Assembly: GCF_014529945.1 (NCBI RefSeq)
Contig: NZ_JACVFB010000002.1
Coordinates: 1,178,001 to 1,242,000, forward strand
DNA length: 64,000 nucleotides
DNA from: Chitinophaga varians
Lineage (GTDB): Bacteria > Bacteroidota > Bacteroidia > Chitinophagales > Chitinophagaceae
Direction: 5' to 3'
How positions within the stretch are numbered: the first letter of the stretch is position 1; every line of letters begins with the position of its first letter. Of the stretch, positions 15,898 through 23,520 are shown one piece after another. A program made the translations under genes and the position numbers. The notes under the pieces are model-generated. The model saw only the letters and a list, made by a program, of their open reading frames with translations, searched no databases and had not been told where the DNA came from.

Positions 15898-17430
15898 TTA
15901 TCTGATGTATTTCCCGATAAACGGCATCCGTGCGAACTCCTTTTTCTCCATGCGGAAGATAAACCACGCATAGGCGCCAAAGAGCAGGGTGGCCACTGCG
16001 AGAGACAGCGGTTTCAGTGCATAGATGTCGCCGGGAGAAAGCACCTTCGCATTCAGCCAGCTGAATACATAGTAGGTGAGCACGGCCAGCCCGATGTAGG
16101 TGATCAGTTTAGGGAGATGATAAGGTATCGGGTAATAACGTTGTCCCCATACGTAACAAACCACCATCTGCACAAAATAGCAGACCATGGTGGCGAGTGC
16201 TGCGCCATAGTAGCCCATCACAGGTATCCACCAGTAATTGAGCAGGAAAGCCAGTACAGCCGTGATCAGGGTGATCACAGCGCCGGTTTTGGTACGATCT
16301 GTCAACTTAAACCAGATGGTGAGGTTGTAATAGATGCCGAGGAACATATTGGCCAGCAGCAGCACCGGCACTATCCGCATACCCTGATAGTAGAAGGGTA
16401 CCCGGAGGAATATCTTCCAGACATTGAGATACAGGCTTACAAAGAGGAACATGAAGCACAACATCACCACAAACAGCTTCATGATACGGGCATATACCTT
16501 TTGGGGGTTCTCACTTTCCGCTTGTTTGAAGAAGAAAGGCTCGGCCCCTAACCGGAACGCCTGTATGAACATGGTGATGAGGATGGCGAGTTTATAATTG
16601 GCGCTGTACAGGGCGATGATCTCCTTTTTGGCCTCCATATCGTTGCCCGGAAGGAACCGGGGCAGGAACCAGGCCCTGTCGAAGGTCTCGTTGACCATCC
16701 CGGCCATGCCCACAATGATCAGGGGCAGGGCATAATGGATCATTTTTTTCCAGAGCGCAGGGTCAAATTTCCATTCTATCCGCCATATCTGTGGCAGAAA
16801 CAACACCAGCATGAGTGCGCTGCCCAGCAGGTTGCTCAGATAAATATAGCCGGTCTGCTCACTGCCGCTATGCAGGCTGGGTGCCCACTGATGACCGGCA
16901 GCAGCCAACTTGGGGCAAATAACCAGAAAAAAGATGTTGAAAAAGATGGTGGTCAGGATACCGGCTACCCGGATGGCGGCATACCGTACGGGTCGGCCCT
17001 CCAGCCGTAGTTGGGCGAAAGGGATGGCGGTCAGTGCATCAAAAGCCATCAGCAATACAACGTACGTGTAAAATGCCGGGTGTCCGGTAAGCCCCGCCAG
17101 CTCCCCGGTATACGAGTTGATCACCGGCCCCCGCAACAATAACAGCAGGATGGTGATGGATATCGTGGATATTAGCAGGGATATGGTGGACGTCCCCAGC
17201 ACGTGGGACTTGTTTTCCTGCTTGGCAAACCGGAAAAAGGCCGTCTCCATCCCGTAGGTGAGCACAATATTGGCAAAGGGGATATAGGCATATACGTTAG
17301 ACATCTCCCCGAAGGAGGCCCTGCTTAAAATGCCAAGGTAAAAAGGCGTCAGGAAATAATTGAGCAGCTTGCTCACAATATTACTCAACCCGTAATAAAC
17401 CGTCTGTCCTGCCAGTTTCTTGATGCTCAA
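15898..17430 (-). CDS. Polysaccharide flippase (Wzx/MOP superfamily)
   Basis: A 510-residue integral membrane protein with about 14 hydrophobic helices. The N-terminus (KKLAGQTVYYGLSNIVSKLLNYFLTPFYLG) is characteristic of polysaccharide biosynthesis/export flippases of the MOP exporter superfamily, which move undecaprenyl-linked sugars across the inner membrane. No glycosyltransferase cluster surrounds it, so its glycan is unknown. It is the last gene before a convergent metallo-hydrolase gene and is 33 bases downstream of arfB. Confidence 0.9.
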   Translation of the reverse strand: MSIKKLAGQTVYYGLSNIVSKLLNYFLTPFYLGILSRASFGEMSNVYAYIPFANIVLTYGMETAFFRFAKQENKSHVLGTSTISLLISTISITILLLLLRGPVINSYTGELAGLTGHPAFYTYVVLLMAFDALTAIPFAQLRLEGRPVRYAAIRVAGILTTIFFNIFFLVICPKLAAAGHQWAPSLHSGSEQTGYIYLSNLLGSALMLVLFLPQIWRIEWKFDPALWKKMIHYALPLIIVGMAGMVNETFDRAWFLPRFLPGNDMEAKKEIIALYSANYKLAILITMFIQAFRLGAEPFFFKQAESENPQKVYARIMKLFVVMLCFMFLFVSLYLNVWKIFLRVPFYYQGMRIVPVLLLANMFLGIYYNLTIWFKLTDRTKTGAVITLITAVLAFLLNYWWIPVMGYYGAALATMVCYFVQMVVCYVWGQRYYPIPYHLPKLITYIGLAVLTYYVFSWLNAKVLSPGDIYALKPLSLAVATLLFGAYAWFIFRMEKKEFARMPFIGKYIR

Positions 17431-17463
17431 ACCCTAAAAATTTTATGCAAAATACAATTGCCG

Positions 17464-17862
17464 TTACTCAAAATTACCCCTCCGCAGCTGTTTTTTCTCA
17501 GACAGCCGCTTCTTGAACTGTATCCTTTTTTCAACCACCGCCTTCGGAATTTTGGTGGCTATTCTTTTCTTGCGCGGGATCAGTGCTTTGTTGATCAGGT
17601 CATTTATCTTGAAAATAACCTCCTGTTTGTTGCCCAGCTGGGTGCGGGCAGTCTGTGACCTTACCTGTAATATTCCTTCTGAATTGATACGGTTGGCCAG
17701 CTTCTCATGGAGCAGTTGTTTTTGCTCCGGGGTTAACAAGGCGGAGGCTTCTATGTTAAAAGCACCTTCCACCATGGTTTCCACCTTGTTCACATGCTGT
17801 CCGCCGGAACCGCCGCTGCGGGCCGTACGGAAGGTGAGCTCAGGTGTAACATCGATATTCAT
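17464..17862 (-). CDS. arfB: Peptidyl-tRNA hydrolase ArfB, ribosome rescue factor
   Basis: The 132-residue protein has the release-factor GGQ motif in RSGGSGGQHVNKVETMVEG (about 15-33) and a basic C-terminal tail (KKRIATKIPKAVVEKRIQFKKRLSEKK) that in ArfB enters the empty mRNA channel of stalled ribosomes. It lacks the codon-recognition domains of RF1/RF2 and has the usual ArfB length. It frees peptides from ribosomes stalled on truncated mRNA. It is 33 bases upstream of the flippase gene on the same strand. Confidence 0.94.
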   Translation of the reverse strand: MNIDVTPELTFRTARSGGSGGQHVNKVETMVEGAFNIEASALLTPEQKQLLHEKLANRINSEGILQVRSQTARTQLGNKQEVIFKINDLINKALIPRKKRIATKIPKAVVEKRIQFKKRLSEKKQLRRGNFE

Positions 17863-17918
17863 TGTATGGTTCTTTTTTGTAATGCAAATTTACGTTAATT
17901 GGCCGGCAATATCAACAG

Positions 17919-17988
17919 CGATGGGCATGTTTGCCTATCGGCCACCGGGCAAAGGTACCGGAAACCAATATGCAAAACATGCCCATCG
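17919..17988. repeat. Inverted repeat between the lipoprotein gene and arfB
   Basis: CGATGGGCATGTTTGC (17919-17934) faces GCAAAACATGCCCATCG (17972-17988), differing by one inserted base. The 37-base interval is GC-rich. It lies downstream of the lipoprotein gene and upstream of arfB on the minus strand. There is no T-run, so it could be a transcript-end structure or a leader element of arfB. Confidence 0.5.
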
Positions 17989-18011
17989 TGGCCTCGAACG
18001 TAACGGTAAGA

Positions 18012-18485
18012 TTATTGTGCGTACGGAATCAGAAAAGCGCCGGTACTGTCTTTTTTAAGCGGTACGGGATTATCTTCCTGGGTGATGCTGGTAATTTCGA
18101 AAGAACAACCAGCCCTCTTGAACGTCATGTTGATTTTACGCTGTATGACGCGGCCCGGTTGGCCAATCTCCAGCAACAAGCCTGGTGATCCCGGACCAGT
18201 CAGGTAGGTAGCTCCGGCAACACGGTAGGCTTTACCAACCCAGTAACCGGATTTGCCGTCTGGCCGGAGGAACCAGATGCTGTCGAACGGAATAGTGGCC
18301 CGGGGGCCGGATACGAGGTCTTCACCGGTTTGAGGGTCGGTCAACCGGAACGGAAAGGTAGTGGCCAGTACGGAATATTGGGACATGTCTGTACAAGGCC
18401 CTACCACCTCATTTTTCCCCTTGTTGCCATGGCAGCCGCCCGCCAGCAACGAAAACAAGAGGACATTGAGTAGCATACGTTGCAT
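18012..18485 (-). CDS. Putative lipoprotein of unknown function
   Basis: A 157-residue protein. The signal sequence ends in LLAGGC (C18), a good lipobox, so it should be lipid-anchored. The mature domain contains no recognised motif; it has a pair of later cysteines (C31, C127). The start at 18485 begins the signal peptide; the frame is open further upstream but that part overlaps the dtd gene on the other strand. It is divergent from dtd, with a 96-base shared upstream region. Confidence 0.7.
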   Translation of the reverse strand: MQRMLLNVLLFSLLAGGCHGNKGKNEVVGPCTDMSQYSVLATTFPFRLTDPQTGEDLVSGPRATIPFDSIWFLRPDGKSGYWVGKAYRVAGATYLTGPGSPGLLLEIGQPGRVIQRKINMTFKRAGCSFEITSITQEDNPVPLKKDSTGAFLIPYAQ

Positions 18486-18581
18486 AAACAATAGATTTTG
18501 GTATCCGTTAAGCGTATAAAAGCAGGAAATGTTACCGCGGTTTGTGTTAATTTCCCGCTTGATTAAAATAGGTACATTGAT

Positions 18582-19034
18582 ATGAGAGCAGTTATACAGC
18601 GCGTATCCGAAGCCTCCGTTACGGTGGATGGTGTGGTGACCGGCCAGATCGGACAAGGCCTGTTGGTGTTGTTGGGCATTGAGGATGCAGATGGCACGGA
18701 AGATATCCAATGGCTGAGCAGTAAGATCGTCAACCTCCGCATTTTCAACGACGATGCGGGCGTCATGAACGTTTCTGTGAAAGACATGCATGCAGATGTC
18801 CTGCTGGTGAGCCAGTTTACCCTGCACGCCTCTACGAAAAAAGGCAACAGACCTTCGTATATCCGTGCCAGTAAACCAGACGTGGCCATCCCGCTGTATG
18901 AAAAAGTGATCGCGCAACTGGAACAGGACCTGGGTACCACTATTCAGCGCGGTATCTTTGGCGCTGATATGAAAGTGGCGTTGCTCAACGACGGGCCTGT
19001 TACCATTGTCATCGACACGCATCAGCGGGAATAA
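18582..19034 (+). CDS. dtd: D-aminoacyl-tRNA deacylase
   Basis: The 150-residue protein has both DTD signature motifs: SQFTL (about 78-82) and NDGPVT (about 138-143, the NxGP(V/F)T motif whose Gly-cisPro pair gives chiral selection). It hydrolyses D-amino acids, and glycine misattached to tRNA-Ala, from tRNA. Length and start (MRAVIQRVSEASVTVDG) are canonical. It is followed 55 bases later by a MazG-like gene, together forming a small quality-control group. Confidence 0.96.
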   Translation: MRAVIQRVSEASVTVDGVVTGQIGQGLLVLLGIEDADGTEDIQWLSSKIVNLRIFNDDAGVMNVSVKDMHADVLLVSQFTLHASTKKGNRPSYIRASKPDVAIPLYEKVIAQLEQDLGTTIQRGIFGADMKVALLNDGPVTIVIDTHQRE

Positions 19035-19089
19035 GATAAAACCATTATGCCCGCAATCCGTTATCTTTAAGAACTACAATTTATTATCC

Positions 19090-19416
19090 ATGACTATACA
19101 GGAAGCACAGGAAAAGATCGACAACTGGATCAATACTACCGGGGTACGTTATTTCAGTGAGCTGACCAATATGGCCATCCTTACGGAAGAAGTGGGCGAA
19201 GTGGCCCGTGTAATGGCCAGGCAGTTCGGTGATCAGTCTGCTAAAGACAGTGACAAAAAGAGAGAGCTGGCCGATGAACTGGCCGATGTCATGTGGGTGG
19301 TGCTGTGTATCGCCAACCAAACGGGCATAGACATGACCGTGGCGCTGGAGAAAAATTTTGATAAGAAAAATATCCGGGACGCTACCCGCCATACCAACAA
19401 TCCTAAACTGAAATAA
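19090..19416 (+). CDS. MazG-like nucleotide pyrophosphohydrolase
   Basis: The 108-residue all-alpha protein has the MazG/dUTPase-like metal motif: LTEEVGEVARV (EExxE, about 31-41) and ELADVMW (ExxD, about 62-68). Single-domain members of this size hydrolyse noncanonical or excess NTPs to NMP and pyrophosphate; the specific nucleotide is unknown. The ATG at 19090 is preferred to an upstream in-frame codon that overlaps dtd. Confidence 0.9.
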   Translation: MTIQEAQEKIDNWINTTGVRYFSELTNMAILTEEVGEVARVMARQFGDQSAKDSDKKRELADELADVMWVVLCIANQTGIDMTVALEKNFDKKNIRDATRHTNNPKLK

Positions 19417-19438
19417 TTCACCCTCCACTACGCCTATG

Positions 19439-19482
19439 CCACGGGAAGCAAATGCCCACGCATACTTTTTGCTTCCTGTGGG
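19439..19482. repeat. Hairpin in the leader before the YihY-family gene
   Basis: CCACGGGAAGCAAA (19439-19452) faces TTTGCTTCCTGTGG (19468-19481) with one mismatch around a 15-base loop. The structure ends 16 bases before the start codon of the YihY-family gene. No T-run follows on the plus strand, so it is as likely a leader structure as an end of the MazG-like transcript. Confidence 0.45.
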
Positions 19483-19497
19483 TAAAAAACCTGCAGC

Positions 19498-20454
19498 ATG
19501 AATAAAACAATGGGAAAAATACAATTGTACTGGACGGTGCTGAAAGCGTCCGGCAGTGCTTTTATAGATGATAAAGTGCTGAAGCTCAGCGCAGCGCTGG
19601 CTTACTACACCATCTTCTCTGTAGCTCCCATGCTCATTATCATCATCTTCTTCTGCGACCTGTTTCTGGGCAAGGAAGCGGTGGAAGGCAGCATCTATGG
19701 CCAGATACAGGGCCTTGTAGGTAGTGAGGCTGCCATTCAGATACAGTCCATGATCCGCAACGCCACACTGTCAAACGATATGAGCTGGGCCACCATGGTC
19801 GGTTTTGTAACGCTGATCATCGGTGCTACCGGCGTGTTCGCAGAAATACAGGATTCCATCAATTTTATCTGGGGACTGAAATCGAAGCCTAAGAAAAACG
19901 GCCTGCTGCGCATGCTGATCAACCGGCTACTGTCGTTTTCGCTGGTAGTCAGTATGGGCTTCATTTTGCTGGTGTCTCTGGCGGTGAACGGTCTGGTGGA
20001 GCTGTTCCAAAATGTACTGGCACAACTCATCCCTACCAAACTCACTACCACGCTGATTGTATATATTGCCAATCTGGTGGTGCCTTTTCTGGTGATCACC
20101 ACCTTGTTTACCATCATCTTCAAAGTGTTGCCTGATGCCCGGATCAGATGGAAAGATGTGCGGGTAGGGGCTATTGCCACAGCAGTGCTGTTTATGATCG
20201 GTAAATTCGCCATCGGTTACTATCTCGGCGCCAGCAAGGTCAGCTCTACTTACGGAGCGGCAGGCTCCGTGGTCATTATCCTGTTGTGGGTATACTATTC
20301 CGCAGCGATCCTCTATTTCGGCGCCGTTTTTACCCGTGAATACATCCGCCACTTCGGAAGGGAGATCTATCCCAATGATTATGCGGTTTGGGTAAAACAG
20401 GTGGAAGTGCCACACGTGCCACCGACGCCTGTTGATACGGTGGAGGAAGGGTAA
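19498..20454 (+). CDS. YihY/BrkB family inner-membrane protein
   Basis: A 318-residue protein with six membrane helices and the YihY hallmarks: ALAYYTIFSVAPMLIIII (about 30-47), a GATGVFAEIQDSINFIW segment and the C-terminal SSTYGAAGSVVIILLWVYYSAAILYFGAVFTREY block. The family is of unknown biochemical function (not the RNase BN once named). Start ATG at 19498; a second ATG 12 bases later is possible. It may be cotranscribed with dtd and the MazG-like gene. Confidence 0.93.
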   Translation: MNKTMGKIQLYWTVLKASGSAFIDDKVLKLSAALAYYTIFSVAPMLIIIIFFCDLFLGKEAVEGSIYGQIQGLVGSEAAIQIQSMIRNATLSNDMSWATMVGFVTLIIGATGVFAEIQDSINFIWGLKSKPKKNGLLRMLINRLLSFSLVVSMGFILLVSLAVNGLVELFQNVLAQLIPTKLTTTLIVYIANLVVPFLVITTLFTIIFKVLPDARIRWKDVRVGAIATAVLFMIGKFAIGYYLGASKVSSTYGAAGSVVIILLWVYYSAAILYFGAVFTREYIRHFGREIYPNDYAVWVKQVEVPHVPPTPVDTVEEG

Positions 20455-20519
20455 TATTTTTTATTTTAGCAAGATATATATTATAAAATAATTACAATCA
20501 TATTTTCAAATTAGGCCTT

Positions 20520-20527
20520 TATCTTTG
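20520..20527 (+). promoter_or_regulatory. -7 element of glyS
   Basis: TATCTTTG is a perfect TAnnTTTG match. Only 7 bases separate it from the glyS ATG at 20535, so the transcript would start at or very near the start codon. Confidence 0.65.
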
Positions 20528-20534
20528 CGCCACT

Positions 20535-21962
20535 ATGTCTACAGATCAGAATAAATTCCAGGCGATTATATCGCATTGTAAAGAATACGGTTTTGTTTTT
20601 CCGTCCAGCGAAATATACGATGGACTCAGCGCGGTGTATGACTATGGTCAGTACGGTTCCGAGCTGAAAAAAAATATTAAGGACTACTGGTGGAAGAGCA
20701 TGACCCAGCTGCACGAAAATATCGTGGGGATCGATGCTGCCATCTTTATGCATCCTACCACCTGGAAAGCATCCGGTCACGTGGATAACTTCAGTGATCC
20801 CATGATCGATAACAAGGACAGCAAAAAACGCTACCGGGTAGACCACCTGATCGAAGCGTATGCGGAAACACTGCCTGAAGCAGAAGGGAACGCTGTGCTG
20901 GCCCGGATGGACGAGCTCCTGAAAGAAAACGACTTCGCAGGCCTGAAAACCCTGATCGAAGAGAAAAAAATAAGCTGCACCGTTAGCGGCACTTCCAACT
21001 GGACAGACGTGCGTCAGTTCAACCTGATGTTCTCCACCCAGCTGGGCAGCGTTACAGACGAAGCCAGCGAAATATACCTGCGCCCGGAAACGGCTCAGGG
21101 TATCTTCGTGAACTTCCTCAATGTGCAGAAAACCGGCAGGATGAAAGTACCTTTCGGCATCGCACAGATTGGTAAAGCCTTCCGTAATGAAATCGTTGCC
21201 CGTCAGTTCATCTTCCGTATGCGTGAATTTGAACAGATGGAAATGCAGTTCTTCGTACGCCCTGGCACGCAGAAAGAATGGTATGAGAAATGGAAAGAAG
21301 AAAGGATGCAATGGCACCTGAGCCTGGGCACCGATCCTTCCAAATATCGCTTCAAAGACCACGTGAAACTGGCGCACTATGCTGATGCGGCAGTAGATAT
21401 CGAATTCGATTTCCCGATTGGCTTTAAGGAAGTGGAAGGCATCCACTCCCGTACCGACTTCGACCTGAAACAACACCAGGAATACAGCAAGAAAAAACTC
21501 CAGTACTTCGATACCGAAATTAACCAGAACTACGTGCCTTACGTGATAGAAACCTCTATCGGTCTGGATCGTATGTTCCTGCTGACTATCTGCAACGCTT
21601 ACGAAGAGCAGGACCTCAGCACACCGGAAAAAGAAGACAGCCGCGTGGTGATGAAATTCCCGGCGAAGCTGGCGCCTATCAAACTGGCCGTTTTCCCGCT
21701 CACTAAAAAAGATGGTCTGCCGGAAGTGGCCCGCCTGTTGGTAGACAGCTGCAAACCTTATTTCCATTGCTTCTACGAGGAAAAAGATGCCATCGGCAGA
21801 CGTTATCGCCGTCAGGATGCGATCGGTACGCCTTTCTGCGTAACCGTTGACCATCAGACCAAAGAAGATGGTACCGTTACCATCCGTTACCGTGACACCA
21901 TGGAGCAGGAACGCGTTCCGCTCACAGAGGTGAAAAACATCGTTCTGAGCAAGATCATGTAA
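20535..21962 (+). CDS. glyS: Glycine--tRNA ligase
   Basis: A 475-residue class II aminoacyl-tRNA synthetase of the single-chain (alpha2, eukaryote/archaea-like) type found in Bacteroidota. Visible class II motifs include FMHPTTWKASGHV near the N-terminus, IYLRPETAQGIFVNF and GKAFRNEI (motif 2) with FRMREFEQMEMQFF, and a C-terminal anticodon-binding domain from about residue 380 (APIKLAVFPL). It charges tRNA-Gly. The ATG lies just 8 bases after a perfect -7 element, so the mRNA is probably almost leaderless. Confidence 0.96.
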   Translation: MSTDQNKFQAIISHCKEYGFVFPSSEIYDGLSAVYDYGQYGSELKKNIKDYWWKSMTQLHENIVGIDAAIFMHPTTWKASGHVDNFSDPMIDNKDSKKRYRVDHLIEAYAETLPEAEGNAVLARMDELLKENDFAGLKTLIEEKKISCTVSGTSNWTDVRQFNLMFSTQLGSVTDEASEIYLRPETAQGIFVNFLNVQKTGRMKVPFGIAQIGKAFRNEIVARQFIFRMREFEQMEMQFFVRPGTQKEWYEKWKEERMQWHLSLGTDPSKYRFKDHVKLAHYADAAVDIEFDFPIGFKEVEGIHSRTDFDLKQHQEYSKKKLQYFDTEINQNYVPYVIETSIGLDRMFLLTICNAYEEQDLSTPEKEDSRVVMKFPAKLAPIKLAVFPLTKKDGLPEVARLLVDSCKPYFHCFYEEKDAIGRRYRRQDAIGTPFCVTVDHQTKEDGTVTIRYRDTMEQERVPLTEVKNIVLSKIM

Positions 21963-21970
21963 CATATTCG

Positions 21971-22039
21971 GGGCCACAGCCGTTTAACGTCGTATATCCC
22001 TTACCCCTATGCATATACGAATTGTAACAGCTGTGGCCC
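21971..22039 (+). promoter_or_regulatory. Inverted repeat enclosing the start codon of the next gene
   Basis: GGGCCACAGCCGTT (21971-21984) pairs with AACAGCTGTGGCCC (22026-22039), 13 of 14 positions, and is followed by TTTTGTTTTG. The ATG at 22009 lies in the loop. The form is that of a glyS terminator placed inside the next gene's first codons, or an attenuator of it. Confidence 0.5.
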
Positions 22040-22632
22040 TTTTGTTTTGCTGCATTTCCCTTTATGCCCAAAAGGCTCCCCGGGATTCCGCCAAACATTC
22101 CCGTCCCCGTAAAGAACAACCGGTTTATTTACCCAAAAAATGGCCGCATGTCGTGTATGGCACGCTGCTGGGGCCTTCCTGTGGTATTGGCGTTAACTAT
22201 GATACCCGTTTTAACGGAAAACGCACCGGTCTGGGCATGCGTATAGGGGCCGGTATTGTGCCTCGCTACGAGGAGACGTGGTACTCTTATAAACGTGTTA
22301 CCGCTGGCAGAACAATCCGGGACAGCACAATTACACACCACTTTTCCGTTCCCGACCGCCCTACCCTCTTCGGAGGCATTAACTACGTGTTCGCCTTACC
22401 CAATCCGGATAGAAATTGCCTGGAAGTAGGCGGGGGCATGACTTACATGTTTGGTGACTCGCTTTGGTTTGAGGAGGGCGCTTCAGACCGCACCACCCTG
22501 GGATGGTTGTCCATCGCCGGCCGGCGGCATTTTATCAATAAACACTTTATGTTCAGGATGGGTGCCATGCTGATGTTCTCTTCCAAAAATATAACACCTA
22601 ATCTGGACACAGGTTTCGGCTACTGTTTCTAA
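22009..22632 (+). CDS. Secreted or outer-membrane protein of unknown function
   Basis: The 207-residue protein has a signal peptide (TAVALLFCCISLYA-QK). The mature part has alternating strands with glycine-rich turns (VVYGTLLGPSCGIGVNYDTRF, GGGMTYMFGD) and ends in aromatic residues (FGYCF), which suits a small outer-membrane beta-barrel, but no named family is recognised. Its first codons form one arm of a hairpin with the region just after glyS, so expression may depend on read-through or on relief of that structure. It converges on the reductase gene with only 4 bases between. Confidence 0.7.
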   Translation: MHIRIVTAVALLFCCISLYAQKAPRDSAKHSRPRKEQPVYLPKKWPHVVYGTLLGPSCGIGVNYDTRFNGKRTGLGMRIGAGIVPRYEETWYSYKRVTAGRTIRDSTITHHFSVPDRPTLFGGINYVFALPNPDRNCLEVGGGMTYMFGDSLWFEEGASDRTTLGWLSIAGRRHFINKHFMFRMGAMLMFSSKNITPNLDTGFGYCF

Positions 22633-22636
22633 GTGA

Positions 22637-23359
22637 TTATCCGTACAGTTCCAGGTGAATATCGTGGCGGTCGTATCCCATGGCGGTGATGCGCTGCCGT
22701 GCTTCGTCTATCATGGCCTTCCAGCCGCATAGGTAGAAGTTGGCCGGGCGTTTGTCGCCGGCAAGGATCTCCTCGTAGATGCCGTGCACATAGCCTTTTT
22801 TGCCGGTCCAGTCTTCCTGGCGGCTTAAGGTAGGGATATAATGAAAACGGGGCATGTCTTTGTCCAGCTGCCGCATTTCTTCAGCATACAGCAGGTCCTG
22901 TTCATAACGGCAGCCAAAGATCAGATGGATGTTGGGATGCGGTAGCTGATGCAGCTGTATATGATGTACCATAGACCGGAACGGCGCTATGCCGGTACCG
23001 GTGCAGATAAGGAACAGGTCTTTTTCCATGTCTGCCGGCAGGGTGAACATCCCCAGCGGCCCCCTTACTTGTAGCGTGCTCCCCTCTTTGATTTCATTGA
23101 AGAGATAGGTGCTGCCGGCGCCACCCTCCAGCAGTACGATCACCAACTCAAACTCATTGGTGCCGTCCGGATGGGAAGCGATGGAATAACTGCGCCAGCG
23201 CTTGTTCTTCTTTTCGTGAATGGGAAGGTCCAGGGTGACAAACTGCCCGGGCTTGAAATCAAATCGTTCCAGCTCTGGTATACGGATCCAGAAACGCCGT
23301 GTATTGGGGGTTTCATCTAACAGCCGGGTGACGATGCCTGTATACCAGATCTCCTGCAT
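22637..23359 (-). CDS. Ferredoxin--NADP reductase family flavoprotein
   Basis: A 240-residue protein with an FAD-binding beta-barrel (FKPGQFVTLDLP; RSYSIAS is the RxYS FAD motif, about 57-63) and a C-terminal NAD(P)-binding domain (LICTGTGIAPFRSM, about 117-130; FGCRYEQDLLY; FYLCGWKAMID). It lacks an added ferredoxin or globin domain, so it is a simple ferredoxin/flavodoxin-NADP reductase type enzyme. The usual aromatic C-terminus is replaced by LELYG. The electron partner is unknown. Confidence 0.9.
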   Translation of the reverse strand: MQEIWYTGIVTRLLDETPNTRRFWIRIPELERFDFKPGQFVTLDLPIHEKKNKRWRSYSIASHPDGTNEFELVIVLLEGGAGSTYLFNEIKEGSTLQVRGPLGMFTLPADMEKDLFLICTGTGIAPFRSMVHHIQLHQLPHPNIHLIFGCRYEQDLLYAEEMRQLDKDMPRFHYIPTLSRQEDWTGKKGYVHGIYEEILAGDKRPANFYLCGWKAMIDEARQRITAMGYDRHDIHLELYG

Positions 23360-23399
23360 GAAAAAAGGATTTTGGTGTCACTGAATATAGCAAAACATT

Positions 23400-23500
23400 T
23401 TGGATTTTATTATTTGAATATTTGCCCATTTTGATATTCAGGGAATCCTAAAGTTGGAAGACCAAATAATTAAATCTCTAAATACCCAAATAAACAAATG
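23400..23500. repeat. AT-rich imperfect inverted repeat upstream of mfd
   Basis: ATTTGAATATTTGCCCATTT-like units on the left and AAATCTCTAAATACCCAAAT units on the right form an imperfect inverted repeat of the same style as the elements at 15810-15897 and 54745-54807. It separates the divergent reductase and mfd genes, so a role as terminator is unlikely here. Confidence 0.35.
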
Positions 23501-23504
23501 TTCG

Positions 23505-23512
23505 TATCTTTG
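23505..23512 (+). promoter_or_regulatory. -7 element of mfd
   Basis: TATCTTTG matches TAnnTTTG perfectly and is 8 bases from the mfd ATG at 23521. The transcript is therefore expected to be leaderless or nearly so. Confidence 0.65.
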
Positions 23513-23520
23513 CAGCCTTC

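Noticed and set aside
20511..21977. Long open frame (488 codons) on the minus strand opposite glyS
   Set aside because: It is fully antisense to a well-supported GlyRS gene, has no recognisable motif and reads as histidine- and phenylalanine-rich shadow sequence.
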